NCBI RefSeq assembly: GCF_000473045.1
Contig: NZ_AXAY01000007.1
Location: forward strand, 273,439 to 337,438
Origin: Bradyrhizobium sp. WSM3983
GTDB taxonomy: Bacteria; Pseudomonadota; Alphaproteobacteria; Rhizobiales; Xanthobacteraceae
Direction of reading: 5' to 3'
Length of the DNA stretch: 64,000 nucleotides
Below, one piece after another: positions 1 to 8,164 of the stretch. The notes under the pieces are model-generated. The model did no database searches, was not told the origin of the DNA, and saw only the letters and a program-made list of their open reading frames with translations. Within the stretch, counting starts at the first letter, position 1. Every line of letters begins with the position of its first letter. The position numbers and the translations under genes were made by a program.

Positions 1-167
1 CGAAGAGCCGATGTCGACGGTGTGGAGTTCTCGCTCGGCGAACGCTCCGCCGGCCGATGGCTGAGTACGAGGTCTACGGTATAGTCACGCTCACGCAGGC
101 GTGCTGCGAGGCTACGTGCAAGAGTGGTCTTGCCGGCGCCTGGAGGACCGAAAAACTCGATAATCAT
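1..167 (-). CDS. P-loop kinase-like protein, N-terminal part (cut by window edge)
   Basis: The minus strand from an ATG at 167 reads MIIEFFGPPGAGKTTLARSL and continues open to the window edge (55 codons visible). A Walker A motif, GPPGAGKTT, lies at residues 7-15 directly after a hydrophobic beta strand, as in small nucleotide, sugar or adenylylsulfate kinases. It lies 52 bases downstream of the gene at 220-1749, which also carries a kinase P-loop, and is probably the next gene of the exopolysaccharide operon. The C-terminal part that would define the substrate is outside the window, so only 'P-loop NTPase, kinase-like' is supported. Confidence 0.7.
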   Translation of the reverse strand, partial: MIIEFFGPPGAGKTTLARSLAARLRERDYTVDLVLSHRPAERSPSENSTPSTSAL

Positions 168-219
168 ATTCGAATCCAGATAAATGAAATGATTGAGGTG
201 GACCGTTTTGCCGCTTGCG

Positions 220-1749
220 CTAAAGTATCCGCCATACCTCCTTCTTCACCGCGCGAATGACATCGGGTAGAGGCTGTTGGGCGTCGATCGAGACTATGCG
301 CGCCCCGGAAAACGCCAGTCGCGGGATCGCCGCGATACGCTGCGTGATCACGGCAGGATCCATGTCGGGCTCGCGTCTGGCGCAAACTTCCGGCGGTACG
401 ACCAGCTTGATGACGATGTCTGGTGGAAGGCGCTCGGCAAGTGAATAGGCTTTGGCCTCAAATCGCCGTAGCCAGAGCGGAACCCCGGTCAGGCGCGGCA
501 TCAGTGGACCTTCGTTGAAGCCGACGATCTCGTTCTGCGGGTATCGATCCGTGACCACGACAAGGCCCCGACGAGCTCCACGATGCGCTGCCGACAGCTT
601 GTTCCGCTTTTCGATGGCCGTGGCCGTCGCCCAGATCGCCAGGAGAGCACTGTACAGTCTGCTCGGGGGGCGATCCGAGATTTTACCATGCGATGAACCT
701 TTGGGCTTGGTCCTGAAGAACGGCGTGATCAGAGGCACCATCAACTTGAGCGGCCATAATACGAGGGAGGGGCGTCCTGCCCCGGTGCCGAAATAGATCG
801 GAATGACATCCATCTCCTGGCCGAGCCACTGCCGAATTGTCGTGACGATGGTCGATTTGCCGCTGCCGTCGACGCCGACGACGGCCACAACGTGCCCGCC
901 ACCCGGAGCCCGTCGGCTCCACGGCCGGGGTGCCCAGAGAAAGCGTTTGTTCAGGTAGCCGGCGCCGAGGTGCGCGGCGCGTGTCAGACCCCGAAGGGCT
1001 GCCTCAAGATCGTTGTAGATTCGATGCGGTGCGAAGTGCCTTCGGATGCGCCGCCGCAAATGTCGCTGATGCTCCAGCGCGGGTTGACGAAAAAGGGCAT
1101 CGGCAATCATGTCGGCCAGATCGCCTCCCAGAAGTTCAGCCGCTCGCCGTCTGAGTGCCGCGCGAGGAACTCGGTCGGCGAGTGCCGCGCGATCAAGTGC
1201 AAATTTCCGCGTCATTGCCCGCCAGTTGCGGAGGACAACAGGATCCGATCGCCTCAGTTCGAGGCACCCGCGTACAATCAACAGCAATGCCTCGTCCACT
1301 GGCTCCAGCAGGCGGATCGGCAGCTCCGGATGAACGATCGCTCGCCTCGCCAGGGCTTCTTCCCACGGCAGGTGGTAGTTCTTGAGCAGGCTGGCGCCCG
1401 CGACCAGTCGGACATGCAGATGGAGATGCACGATCCGGCCACTCGGTTCGTCATAGCCGAGATAACTCGAGATCGACGGATGGTCACGATAGGCGACGGC
1501 GGGAAAGGACTTGAGACCGTGCTCGAGGAGGATCGCCTGAGCGCGGTGCTGATCCCGTTTTACGACAAGCAGATCGAGATCTCCGTCGCCGATCAGGCCG
1601 CGGTAGATCCGATTGCTGCTCTTCCAATAGAAGTAGGTGATGTCGTGCCGATCAAAGTCGTTCAAGACCGCAAGAATCAGCGGCAGGATCGTGCCCTCGG
1701 CGGTCGGGCCATCGGTCAGGTCTGTCCTGTGCAGGGCATCCTGTCTCAT
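220..1749 (-). CDS. Nucleotidyltransferase-like / thymidylate-kinase-like fusion protein
   Basis: This 509-residue protein starts at an ATG overlapping the stop of the upstream BY-kinase gene by 4 bases (1746-1749), so the two are probably translationally coupled. Residues 30-240 resemble the uncharacterised nucleotidyltransferase domains that carry an acidic G-D-x-D-x-D type motif (GDGDLDLL at 54-61). Residues 285-509 form a thymidylate-kinase-like P-loop domain with GVDGSGKST at 292-300 and a DRY motif at 401-403 in a segment like the substrate-binding loop of dTMP kinases. A housekeeping Tmk is about 210 residues, so this is not the essential enzyme. The location inside an exopolysaccharide operon suggests phosphorylation or nucleotidylation of a sugar or polymer end. 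That role is inferred; only the two domains are visible. Confidence 0.75.
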   Translation of the reverse strand: MRQDALHRTDLTDGPTAEGTILPLILAVLNDFDRHDITYFYWKSSNRIYRGLIGDGDLDLLVVKRDQHRAQAILLEHGLKSFPAVAYRDHPSISSYLGYDEPSGRIVHLHLHVRLVAGASLLKNYHLPWEEALARRAIVHPELPIRLLEPVDEALLLIVRGCLELRRSDPVVLRNWRAMTRKFALDRAALADRVPRAALRRRAAELLGGDLADMIADALFRQPALEHQRHLRRRIRRHFAPHRIYNDLEAALRGLTRAAHLGAGYLNKRFLWAPRPWSRRAPGGGHVVAVVGVDGSGKSTIVTTIRQWLGQEMDVIPIYFGTGAGRPSLVLWPLKLMVPLITPFFRTKPKGSSHGKISDRPPSRLYSALLAIWATATAIEKRNKLSAAHRGARRGLVVVTDRYPQNEIVGFNEGPLMPRLTGVPLWLRRFEAKAYSLAERLPPDIVIKLVVPPEVCARREPDMDPAVITQRIAAIPRLAFSGARIVSIDAQQPLPDVIRAVKKEVWRIL

Positions 1750-3731
1750 CTTTCGTGCCCTTTCCGCCCGAATGATCTTGCAGTGTCCAGCGCTTGAAGT
1801 CCGGTCTCCCACATCCACCGAAACGGAGAAGAGGCCATTGCGAGGAAGCTTTGACCTATGCCGACGCGAGCCGCGTCTGCGGCCCCGGCGATGAATTCGC
1901 TCGCATCGCCATAGCGGTATTGCGCATGTCTCTTGAGATCGACCTGTGTCACGATGGCCGCCGCAAAATCGCTGCGCTCGTTCTCGATGCACCAGCTGCT
2001 GCGAAGGAGACCCAAGGCGTTCTGAGCGACCTCCCGCGTCGTACTCCCCCACTTGACGACGAAGAGCATCTTGTCGGCGATCGATGGGAGCAATCGTGCC
2101 TCAATGGCTGCAAGGACAGGTGGACCATCAATGATCACGCAATCATAGCGTTCGCGCAGTTGGCGGACGAGGTCGGCCATCTGTTCGACGGCACTTATTG
2201 GGTCGAGCCGATAGCCGGGTATCCGGAGGTAGTCGAAGCCGACCTGCGGAATGTGCCGCATCGAGTCCGCCAGCGATCGGTTTTGTAGACCGACGATTCG
2301 TCGCTCGCCAGCGTTGTCGAACTCGCTAACACGCATGCCTCTGTGGAGGTCGATGCCGATCAGGAGCACGCGCCGCCCGAGGAGGCCGGCATAAGCCGCG
2401 AGACCACGGGCGAGCGTGGTTTTCCCTTCGCCCGTGATGCTGGAGCTGATCAGGACGGTTTTCGCATGACCTGGCTCGGCTAGACGTAACGTCGCCGCCG
2501 CTGACCGAAGCGCCTCCACATACGGAGAGAACGGCTCGACCCGAAGATAGTCTCCGGAATCAATCAGGTTATCCGAGTGTATTTGCGGGACCAGACCAAT
2601 GCAGGATAGCCCGAGCGCATCGGTGATTTCCTTCTCGCTGCGTAAGGTTTTGTCGAGGCGGTCCTGGACGAGGGCGACGAAGCTCCCGCAGATCAGCGAG
2701 ATGATCAGGGCGGGGAGCATGAACAGGATCGGGTTCGGAGAGCTCGGTCGCGATGGCGGAGAGGCAAGTGAGAGAATGCTGACGTCCGGGTTGACGAGCT
2801 CTTCTTGTTCGCGGATCTCCTTCTGCCGCTGGAGAAGACTTGCATACAGTTGTGCGCTGGCGGCGGTCCGACGTTCGAGTTCGCGTGGGTCGAGGTCCGC
2901 TTCACGTTGTTCGCCGCTGGCGTTGCGGACCGCATCGGCGCGCCGCTGGATTGCGTTGTGCAGAGCTGCGCTGGTTCGCTCGATGTCGGCCTTGACCGTC
3001 GCCATTCGTTCCTCAAGCCGGGCCAGTTCGTTGGCGGTGTAGGCCCGTTGCTGCTCGGCATTGCTCTGGACGTAGAGCTCGACGATACGATTGACGATGT
3101 CGGCGGCCCTCTCGGGGGTCGTCCACTGGAAGGTGACATTGATGATGCGTGAGCGGCGTTCCTGGAGAACCTGCAGACGACGCTGAAGATCGTCGAATTT
3201 CAGGCCTGCGTCGTTCCGCCTGTGCTGGAACAACGGACCAATCCAGACACCCAGCCGTCGCTTGAGCTCCATCAGGCCGAGCGGGCCCGCCTCGCTCCTC
3301 TCGGCCTGACCAGGTTTCGGCGTGATGGCCGGATCTGCTCCGACGTCAGACGTCAGTCCGCGAAAGTGCGGGTCGTTCCGAAAGCTGTCGAGAACGTGGC
3401 GCAAATGATACGGAGACGTCAACATGGTCACCTGAGTGTCGACGGCCTGCTGGAGCGCCTCGGGATTTAGGGGAGTGGCGCCCTGAACCTGAACGACCTG
3501 CGCGGTCGCCGTATATTTGGGTGTGATGAGCAGACCGGCGATGCCTGCTAGCATCGTTCCGACGCCTGCGATGGTGAGGATGAGCTTGCTCCTCCGACGC
3601 AGGATACCAATCACCTGCTGGAAGCCCGGTTCGGGCGCGACCGTGGTCTGGTCGTCACGCCGCTCGCCTTCGAAGTCAGGCCTCAATGGTATGCTGTCCG
3701 CGATGAGACCCGTCTTATCCATCAACTGCAT
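1746..3731 (-). CDS. Polysaccharide co-polymerase / BY-kinase (Wzz-ExoP type)
   Basis: A 661-residue inner-membrane protein of the Wzz plus bacterial tyrosine kinase type, which sets chain length and couples polymerisation to export. A first membrane helix lies near residues 48-70 and a second near 333-356, enclosing a periplasmic coiled-coil region (about 225-315) rich in Glu, Arg and Gln. The cytoplasmic kinase domain has Walker A TGEGKTTLA (433-441), an A' strand ending in ID (456-461) and Walker B CVIIDGPP (531-538). The C-terminus has few tyrosines (Y605 and Y607 in AQYRYGD) rather than a long Tyr cluster, so autophosphorylation may be limited. The start is set by AGGGAGGT a few bases before the ATG. 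It sits between the polymerase-like gene and the kinase fusion in the same orientation. Confidence 0.9.
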   Translation of the reverse strand: MQLMDKTGLIADSIPLRPDFEGERRDDQTTVAPEPGFQQVIGILRRRSKLILTIAGVGTMLAGIAGLLITPKYTATAQVVQVQGATPLNPEALQQAVDTQVTMLTSPYHLRHVLDSFRNDPHFRGLTSDVGADPAITPKPGQAERSEAGPLGLMELKRRLGVWIGPLFQHRRNDAGLKFDDLQRRLQVLQERRSRIINVTFQWTTPERAADIVNRIVELYVQSNAEQQRAYTANELARLEERMATVKADIERTSAALHNAIQRRADAVRNASGEQREADLDPRELERRTAASAQLYASLLQRQKEIREQEELVNPDVSILSLASPPSRPSSPNPILFMLPALIISLICGSFVALVQDRLDKTLRSEKEITDALGLSCIGLVPQIHSDNLIDSGDYLRVEPFSPYVEALRSAAATLRLAEPGHAKTVLISSSITGEGKTTLARGLAAYAGLLGRRVLLIGIDLHRGMRVSEFDNAGERRIVGLQNRSLADSMRHIPQVGFDYLRIPGYRLDPISAVEQMADLVRQLRERYDCVIIDGPPVLAAIEARLLPSIADKMLFVVKWGSTTREVAQNALGLLRSSWCIENERSDFAAAIVTQVDLKRHAQYRYGDASEFIAGAADAARVGIGQSFLAMASSPFRWMWETGLQALDTARSFGRKGHER

Positions 3732-3764
3732 CCGTACCTCCCTGGCATCGGTCCATCCTCGCAG

Positions 3765-5171
3765 CTAGCTCGACCTCGAGCCTAGTTGGCTCGCGCCATA
3801 TAAGGCTTGCGGTCGCGCAAGAGACCGATCCCATGCGTTCGCGGGACGAGCGAGGCCGCGGCGTGCGTTACCCCTGGCAATCGATAGCAACTGGTTCGCC
3901 GGCATCGGCTCTGCCACCAGGCAAACTGCGATCACAAACCAGAAGATAGGATGCCGAAGTATGAAGGTGGCGATGGCGTAAATGAAGAGACCGCACAGTA
4001 ATGTCGGCAATCCTGCCTGGCCAGTCGCGTAGGCGGACTTGAAAGCCGTTACCACGAGCCAGACGAAGCTCAAGACGATCAGGAGCCCGCCCTGGGTAAA
4101 AAGGTCGAGCATCGTGTTGTGCGCCTCGAAGTTCGGCACGAACGAGGGCTTAGGGTGCTCAACAAAATCGGGATGGACCGTATCCATGTTCCTTGCGGAG
4201 ACGATGGAGTGCGGAATTTCGAGATGCGGACCAGGGCCCAGGCCGAGCATGCCGGATTCGACACCTCGCCTGAGGGCCTGGCTCCAAAGCTCAAATCGCA
4301 ATTCCGTCTTCTCTCTGGTCTGCTCAGGGTTTTCCCGTGCCATCGACTTGGCGAGGTCGCCGGCTTCGACCGCAATCGAATAAGCCAGCGGCGCGATTGA
4401 AATCACGACTCCCGGCAAGGCCAGCACAATCACCCAGGCCAGAGCTGAGCCGAAGCTGATCCGCCGCGCTCGCGAGAACAGCCAGGTTCGGCACTTGAGC
4501 GCCAAGAGGATCGGGCCGGCCAGGACAAGAATCAGCGTAAACGAATCGCTCCCCGTGATCCGGCCCGTGTAGACGGGGATGATGGCGCAGGCGAGCGCGC
4601 CAATCGTCGCCCCGAGTGTCGTGGACGTTTCGGCTAGATGGAGCGATAGTATTCCCAGCACCATGCAGAGCACTGCGAGTTGATGCGGATTAGACGACCA
4701 GCCTCGGAATTGATCCCACCATAATGGATCGACCGAAGGAATGTCGTAGAGGCCCCAGGCGTCGGCGAGCTGTGCGACAATAACCGGTGTCCCGAATCCG
4801 CACAGAAGCCAGGTGATGCGACGCAACCGGGGGCCGGGGTTCGGCCCGACCACGCTCAGGCAACTGATCGCGGCCAACAAGGGATAGGCCATGACATCGT
4901 GCATGAACCATACGGGATCGTGCTCGTCGCCGATGAGCTTTGCCGTCAGCGTTCCGAGGGTCTGCGCCAAGGCGAACAGCAACCAGAACATCAGGAGTCG
5001 CGACAGAGCTGGCGTCAGCAAAAGGCGGCCGCGCGCCGCTTCCCGCCCGAGCACAAGGATCACCCAGATGATGAGACAGAGTTCGCCCGGCCCGACCGGC
5101 AAGCCCGCGACCCGCAATTGTGAAGCGGGGGTCAGCAGCAGCCCGAATGCAAACAAGGCGTCCAGGATCAT
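3765..5171 (-). CDS. O-antigen ligase / polysaccharide polymerase-like membrane protein
   Basis: A 468-residue very hydrophobic protein with about ten predicted membrane helices, starting ILDALFAFGLLLTPASQLRV. Near residue 345 is a periplasmic-loop segment, EAHNTMLDLFTQGGLL, of the kind found in the Wzy_C/O-antigen ligase family (H-N-x-x-L-x-x-x-x-x-x-G). Such proteins polymerise or ligate undecaprenyl-linked oligosaccharide units on the periplasmic face. It lies 33 bases upstream of the Wzz/BY-kinase gene in the same orientation, the expected Wzy-Wzz pairing. Polymerase and ligase cannot be told apart from sequence alone; the neighbouring Wzz favours a Wzy-type polymerase. The ATG follows an AAGGG at suitable distance. 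Confidence 0.8.
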   Translation of the reverse strand: MILDALFAFGLLLTPASQLRVAGLPVGPGELCLIIWVILVLGREAARGRLLLTPALSRLLMFWLLFALAQTLGTLTAKLIGDEHDPVWFMHDVMAYPLLAAISCLSVVGPNPGPRLRRITWLLCGFGTPVIVAQLADAWGLYDIPSVDPLWWDQFRGWSSNPHQLAVLCMVLGILSLHLAETSTTLGATIGALACAIIPVYTGRITGSDSFTLILVLAGPILLALKCRTWLFSRARRISFGSALAWVIVLALPGVVISIAPLAYSIAVEAGDLAKSMARENPEQTREKTELRFELWSQALRRGVESGMLGLGPGPHLEIPHSIVSARNMDTVHPDFVEHPKPSFVPNFEAHNTMLDLFTQGGLLIVLSFVWLVVTAFKSAYATGQAGLPTLLCGLFIYAIATFILRHPIFWFVIAVCLVAEPMPANQLLSIARGNARRGLARPANAWDRSLARPQALYGASQLGSRSS

Positions 5172-5272
5172 CTGCCCTTATCCGTCTTCGGCGCCCTGAG
5201 GCGCGCGCAAGCGTTGCGCCATTCGCATGTTTCCTGTTTGCCTCGCGGTCGGTCGGTCGCCATGGCAAACCT

Positions 5273-6184
5273 TCAATTCGTCTTGTTCAAAGCGATCGGG
5301 TTTCGATGACGGCGCAAGAACACCGCCTGCAACTCCGGTGAGCCGGCTAGCGCCCAGTCTCCATTCTGCGATCCCCAGCTGTAGGCGAAGTCGAAGGCGG
5401 GCGCTGGTATGAGCGCGTCCCAGCGAGCCATTATCTGTTGCATCTGACTTGCGGTAGGCAGGACGTATCGGCCGCCGCCGTCGTCGATCCAGCGCCCGCC
5501 GCCAAAGGTCTGGTAGACCGGGACCATGTTGTCGCGAGGTACTCCGGCGGATTCGGCCGCAGCGACATAGCGATCGATCTGGTGGTAGTCGCAGCCATTC
5601 AACTCCGTCCGGCACGGATAGGGATCGATACCGTACAAGTCGACATGTGAGTTGGCGGGGTTGTAGGTGTCCTTGAAGGACGGCGTCCGCGACGACGTCA
5701 TCGTCATGAGCAGGATAAATGTCTTCGCGCCAGGCACGTTGGCATGAATCCAGTCCGACTCAGCCTTCAGATTGTCGGCCGTGCAAAGCGAGAAATGCTG
5801 CCCGGTTGGATCCGGATCGTCCATCAAATAGAAGCCGAATAGCTTTTCATTGCCAATGAAGGGGCGGACGGTGTCCTGGAATTTTGCGTCCGCGCCATTG
5901 CATTGGCCGACCCACACGAGGCCCTTGACTCCCTCGGGCAGTGAATCCACCTGCGCCGGACTGTTGACGTCCGCGAGATTGAAACCGGCGGCGGCAGGAA
6001 GGTAACTCCCAGCCGCGTCGAAATTGCTGTTGGAGGCGAAGTGCAGTGTGGCCCTGGAGTCCGCGCGCGTCTGCGCGTGGAACGGCAGGCCCTGCAGGAG
6101 CAATGCACCGGCCCCCAGCAGGGAGGCCACCGCAGACCACGCAACGTATCGAGCGCGTGCATATGTCCTTACAGGACGCCGCAT
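5273..6184 (-). CDS. Secreted or membrane-anchored glycosidase-like protein
   Basis: A 303-residue protein. The chosen ATG at 6184 has GAGG 7 bases upstream and overlaps the end of the glycosyltransferase gene by 16 bases; an in-frame extension to 6427 would run deep into that gene. An N-terminal hydrophobic segment (about 14-38) after several Arg suggests a signal peptide or anchor. The rest has the strand-helix rhythm of a TIM-barrel glycoside hydrolase: FGFYLMDDPDPTG (about 127-139) with clustered Asp, VDLYGIDPYPC (about 187-197) and FDFAYSWGSQNGDW near the C-terminus. No GH family can be named with certainty. In an exopolysaccharide operon it may trim or release polymer. A non-catalytic carbohydrate-binding role is possible. 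Confidence 0.65.
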   Translation of the reverse strand: MRRPVRTYARARYVAWSAVASLLGAGALLLQGLPFHAQTRADSRATLHFASNSNFDAAGSYLPAAAGFNLADVNSPAQVDSLPEGVKGLVWVGQCNGADAKFQDTVRPFIGNEKLFGFYLMDDPDPTGQHFSLCTADNLKAESDWIHANVPGAKTFILLMTMTSSRTPSFKDTYNPANSHVDLYGIDPYPCRTELNGCDYHQIDRYVAAAESAGVPRDNMVPVYQTFGGGRWIDDGGGRYVLPTASQMQQIMARWDALIPAPAFDFAYSWGSQNGDWALAGSPELQAVFLRRHRNPIALNKTN

Positions 6185-7470
6185 GTCGCATCCTCGGTCG
6201 TCGACCCAAAACGCCCGTTTTGGAATCGGCTGTGGCGCGCACGGCCAATCAATTCCCTGTAGAGTGAGGCATGCCGATCGACAACGGTCGCTAGCGAGAA
6301 CTCCCTCCTGACATATTCGGCGGCGCGATTGGCCATGGTTAAGCCCTTCTCTCGATTGCCAAGCAAGTGGAGAATCTTTGCGGCCAATACGGGCGGGGCT
6401 CCCGGGGGCACCAGCAAACCATTCCATCCGTCGCGAATGACTTCAGCGCAACCCGGCATGGTCGTGGTTACGATCGGCAGGCCGGCGAGTGCCGCCTCGA
6501 GAAGAACCCGCGGCACGCCTTCACGGTACTCAGTCGGAAACGCGAACACATTTGCGAGTCTGAGCAGCGCCGGAATGTCCGATCTAGATCCGATCGCCTT
6601 CACATAGGGTGCATGCCGATCGATCTCGGCTTGCGTGACAGCAAGGGGGCCTTCTGATTCTCGCGGCCCGACAAGCACGAAGCGAACATTGGGACGCACC
6701 TCGTGCACCCGGGCAGCCGCGTCGAGCAGGGCCGGAATACCCTTCTGCCTGGTCATCCGCGTCACGGTCATCACGACCTCGGCGTCGCCAAGTCCAAGTT
6801 CGTGGCGAAGCTGAGCCGGCGACGGTCCCGAGCTCAGTGCTCGATCGAACCCCTCGACATCGACGCCGGCCCCTCGGATCAGAACGGGCATCTTTCCGGC
6901 GATCCCGTGACGCTCGAAGAACGCGCGGTCGTCACTGATCTCGAACACCGTTGCGGCAGCCGTGCGAGCCGCGAGCTTGTGGAGCGCGCGATAGACCGGA
7001 CGTAGCGTCAAGGCAAGAGGGGATCGCGATGAATAGAGAAAAGCGCGCCCATTGATCGTACGAATGGCCAACACATCCGGGGCGCTCCGCGCGGCCAATG
7101 GCAGGAATATCGAGGGCTTGGTGTCGAAGCTTTGCGCAAGATCGGGCCGCTCCTCGATCAGGATTTTCGCAAGGCTCTTGATGGCTGCCAAGTCCGCCCA
7201 CGGATTTACGAACCGGTTGAACTGGAAGTCTCGATATCGGATGCCTGCCTGTGCAAATGGAGCCGGGTCGCCGCTCGCAACGGCTGTTATGCGAAAGCCC
7301 TGGTCGCGCAGGGCGCACATCGCCGGAATGCGGAGATGATGATCTTCGCCTCCGATATAAAGCAGGTGGGGCTGCAGCGGATGGCGCCGCTCCCTCGACG
7401 TTTCATTTGGATCGTCATCGAGCAGGAGAGAACCGTGTCTATGATCGCCGTTCAGCCCGGGTTTCAACAT
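6169..7470 (-). CDS. Glycosyltransferase family 4
   Basis: A 433-residue GT-B fold glycosyltransferase that probably adds one sugar to the lipid-linked repeat unit on the cytoplasmic side. The N-terminal domain begins LLYIGGEDHHLRIPAMCALR. The C-terminal nucleotide-sugar domain has the GT4 signatures VVMTVTRMTRQKGIPALLDA, RFVLVGP, and an E-x7-E type segment, FPTEYREGVPRVLLEAALAG, followed by GLPIVTTTMPGCAEVI. The ATG at 7470 is preferred because GGGAG lies 8 bases before it; an upstream in-frame TTG at 7548 has no such signal. The gene starts the second half of the minus-strand exopolysaccharide operon, next to the glycosidase-like gene, and is preceded by about 690 bases without a clear gene. 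Confidence 0.88.
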   Translation of the reverse strand: MLKPGLNGDHRHGSLLLDDDPNETSRERRHPLQPHLLYIGGEDHHLRIPAMCALRDQGFRITAVASGDPAPFAQAGIRYRDFQFNRFVNPWADLAAIKSLAKILIEERPDLAQSFDTKPSIFLPLAARSAPDVLAIRTINGRAFLYSSRSPLALTLRPVYRALHKLAARTAAATVFEISDDRAFFERHGIAGKMPVLIRGAGVDVEGFDRALSSGPSPAQLRHELGLGDAEVVMTVTRMTRQKGIPALLDAAARVHEVRPNVRFVLVGPRESEGPLAVTQAEIDRHAPYVKAIGSRSDIPALLRLANVFAFPTEYREGVPRVLLEAALAGLPIVTTTMPGCAEVIRDGWNGLLVPPGAPPVLAAKILHLLGNREKGLTMANRAAEYVRREFSLATVVDRHASLYRELIGRARHSRFQNGRFGSTTEDATCGVL

Positions 7471-8164
7471 TCGCAAAGCTCCCGCATTCGATATCGCCCA
7501 CGTCTTGATTGACCACGTCTTGGCAAATGCCGGCAGCCCGCCGGCCAAGACAGGATCTCATCAACTCATTCGTTGGGTCGCACGTTGGATCGCAGCCCGC
7601 TTAAACGATGCTATCGACCGGAAGCCGTAAAATGGCGTCCGCTCAAAAGCGCCGACACGCTCAGGGAGGCGTGAATTTTCACCATGCAACCGAGAGGGTT
7701 GTCGGGAATCCACTATTATCACGGCGTGTTCGAGATCGTATCTGAATAAAGAGGTAACTACTCGATCGCTCGCGCAATCGGCGGCGGCTCGTTGCGATGC
7801 TGCGACATGAGGATCACGTGCAGCGACCCGTTCTTCCCGCGGTGTGCGGCGAAGATGGATCTGATGAGGCGGTGTTCGATCGATGCTTGGCCGGCGCGTG
7901 AGGCTGTATGATGCGGCCCTGCGTTCTCACTACCCCCTTTGGATTACCTCGCGGTTTGCCTCGGTGCCGGGGCATCGTCCGCCACAGATTGTTCGTGCTG
8001 CGATAACAAGCGGCCGGCTGGCGATGACGCCGCCTTGATGTGGGGTTTTGAGCTTCTGAGCTACCTATTTGGACCTAATGAAACCGCACATGTACTGCGT
8101 TTTTGCCGCGCGGGTATCCCGTGAGCAGGGTTAGAGTCGCGCCCGCACGATTGCTGATCGTGAG
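7471..8164. other. Intergenic region between GT4 gene and type I secretion genes
   Basis: About 690 bases separate the divergent GT4 gene and the HlyB-like gene, so promoters for both are expected here. No convincing full gene is present. On the minus strand, 7758-7930 stays open and ends in SQHRNEPPPIARAIE followed by TAG. Its composition looks protein-like, but it has no good start and may be a gene remnant. AT-rich segments near 7715-7760 and 8060-8105 are the likeliest promoter areas; no clear consensus boxes were identified. Confidence 0.4.
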
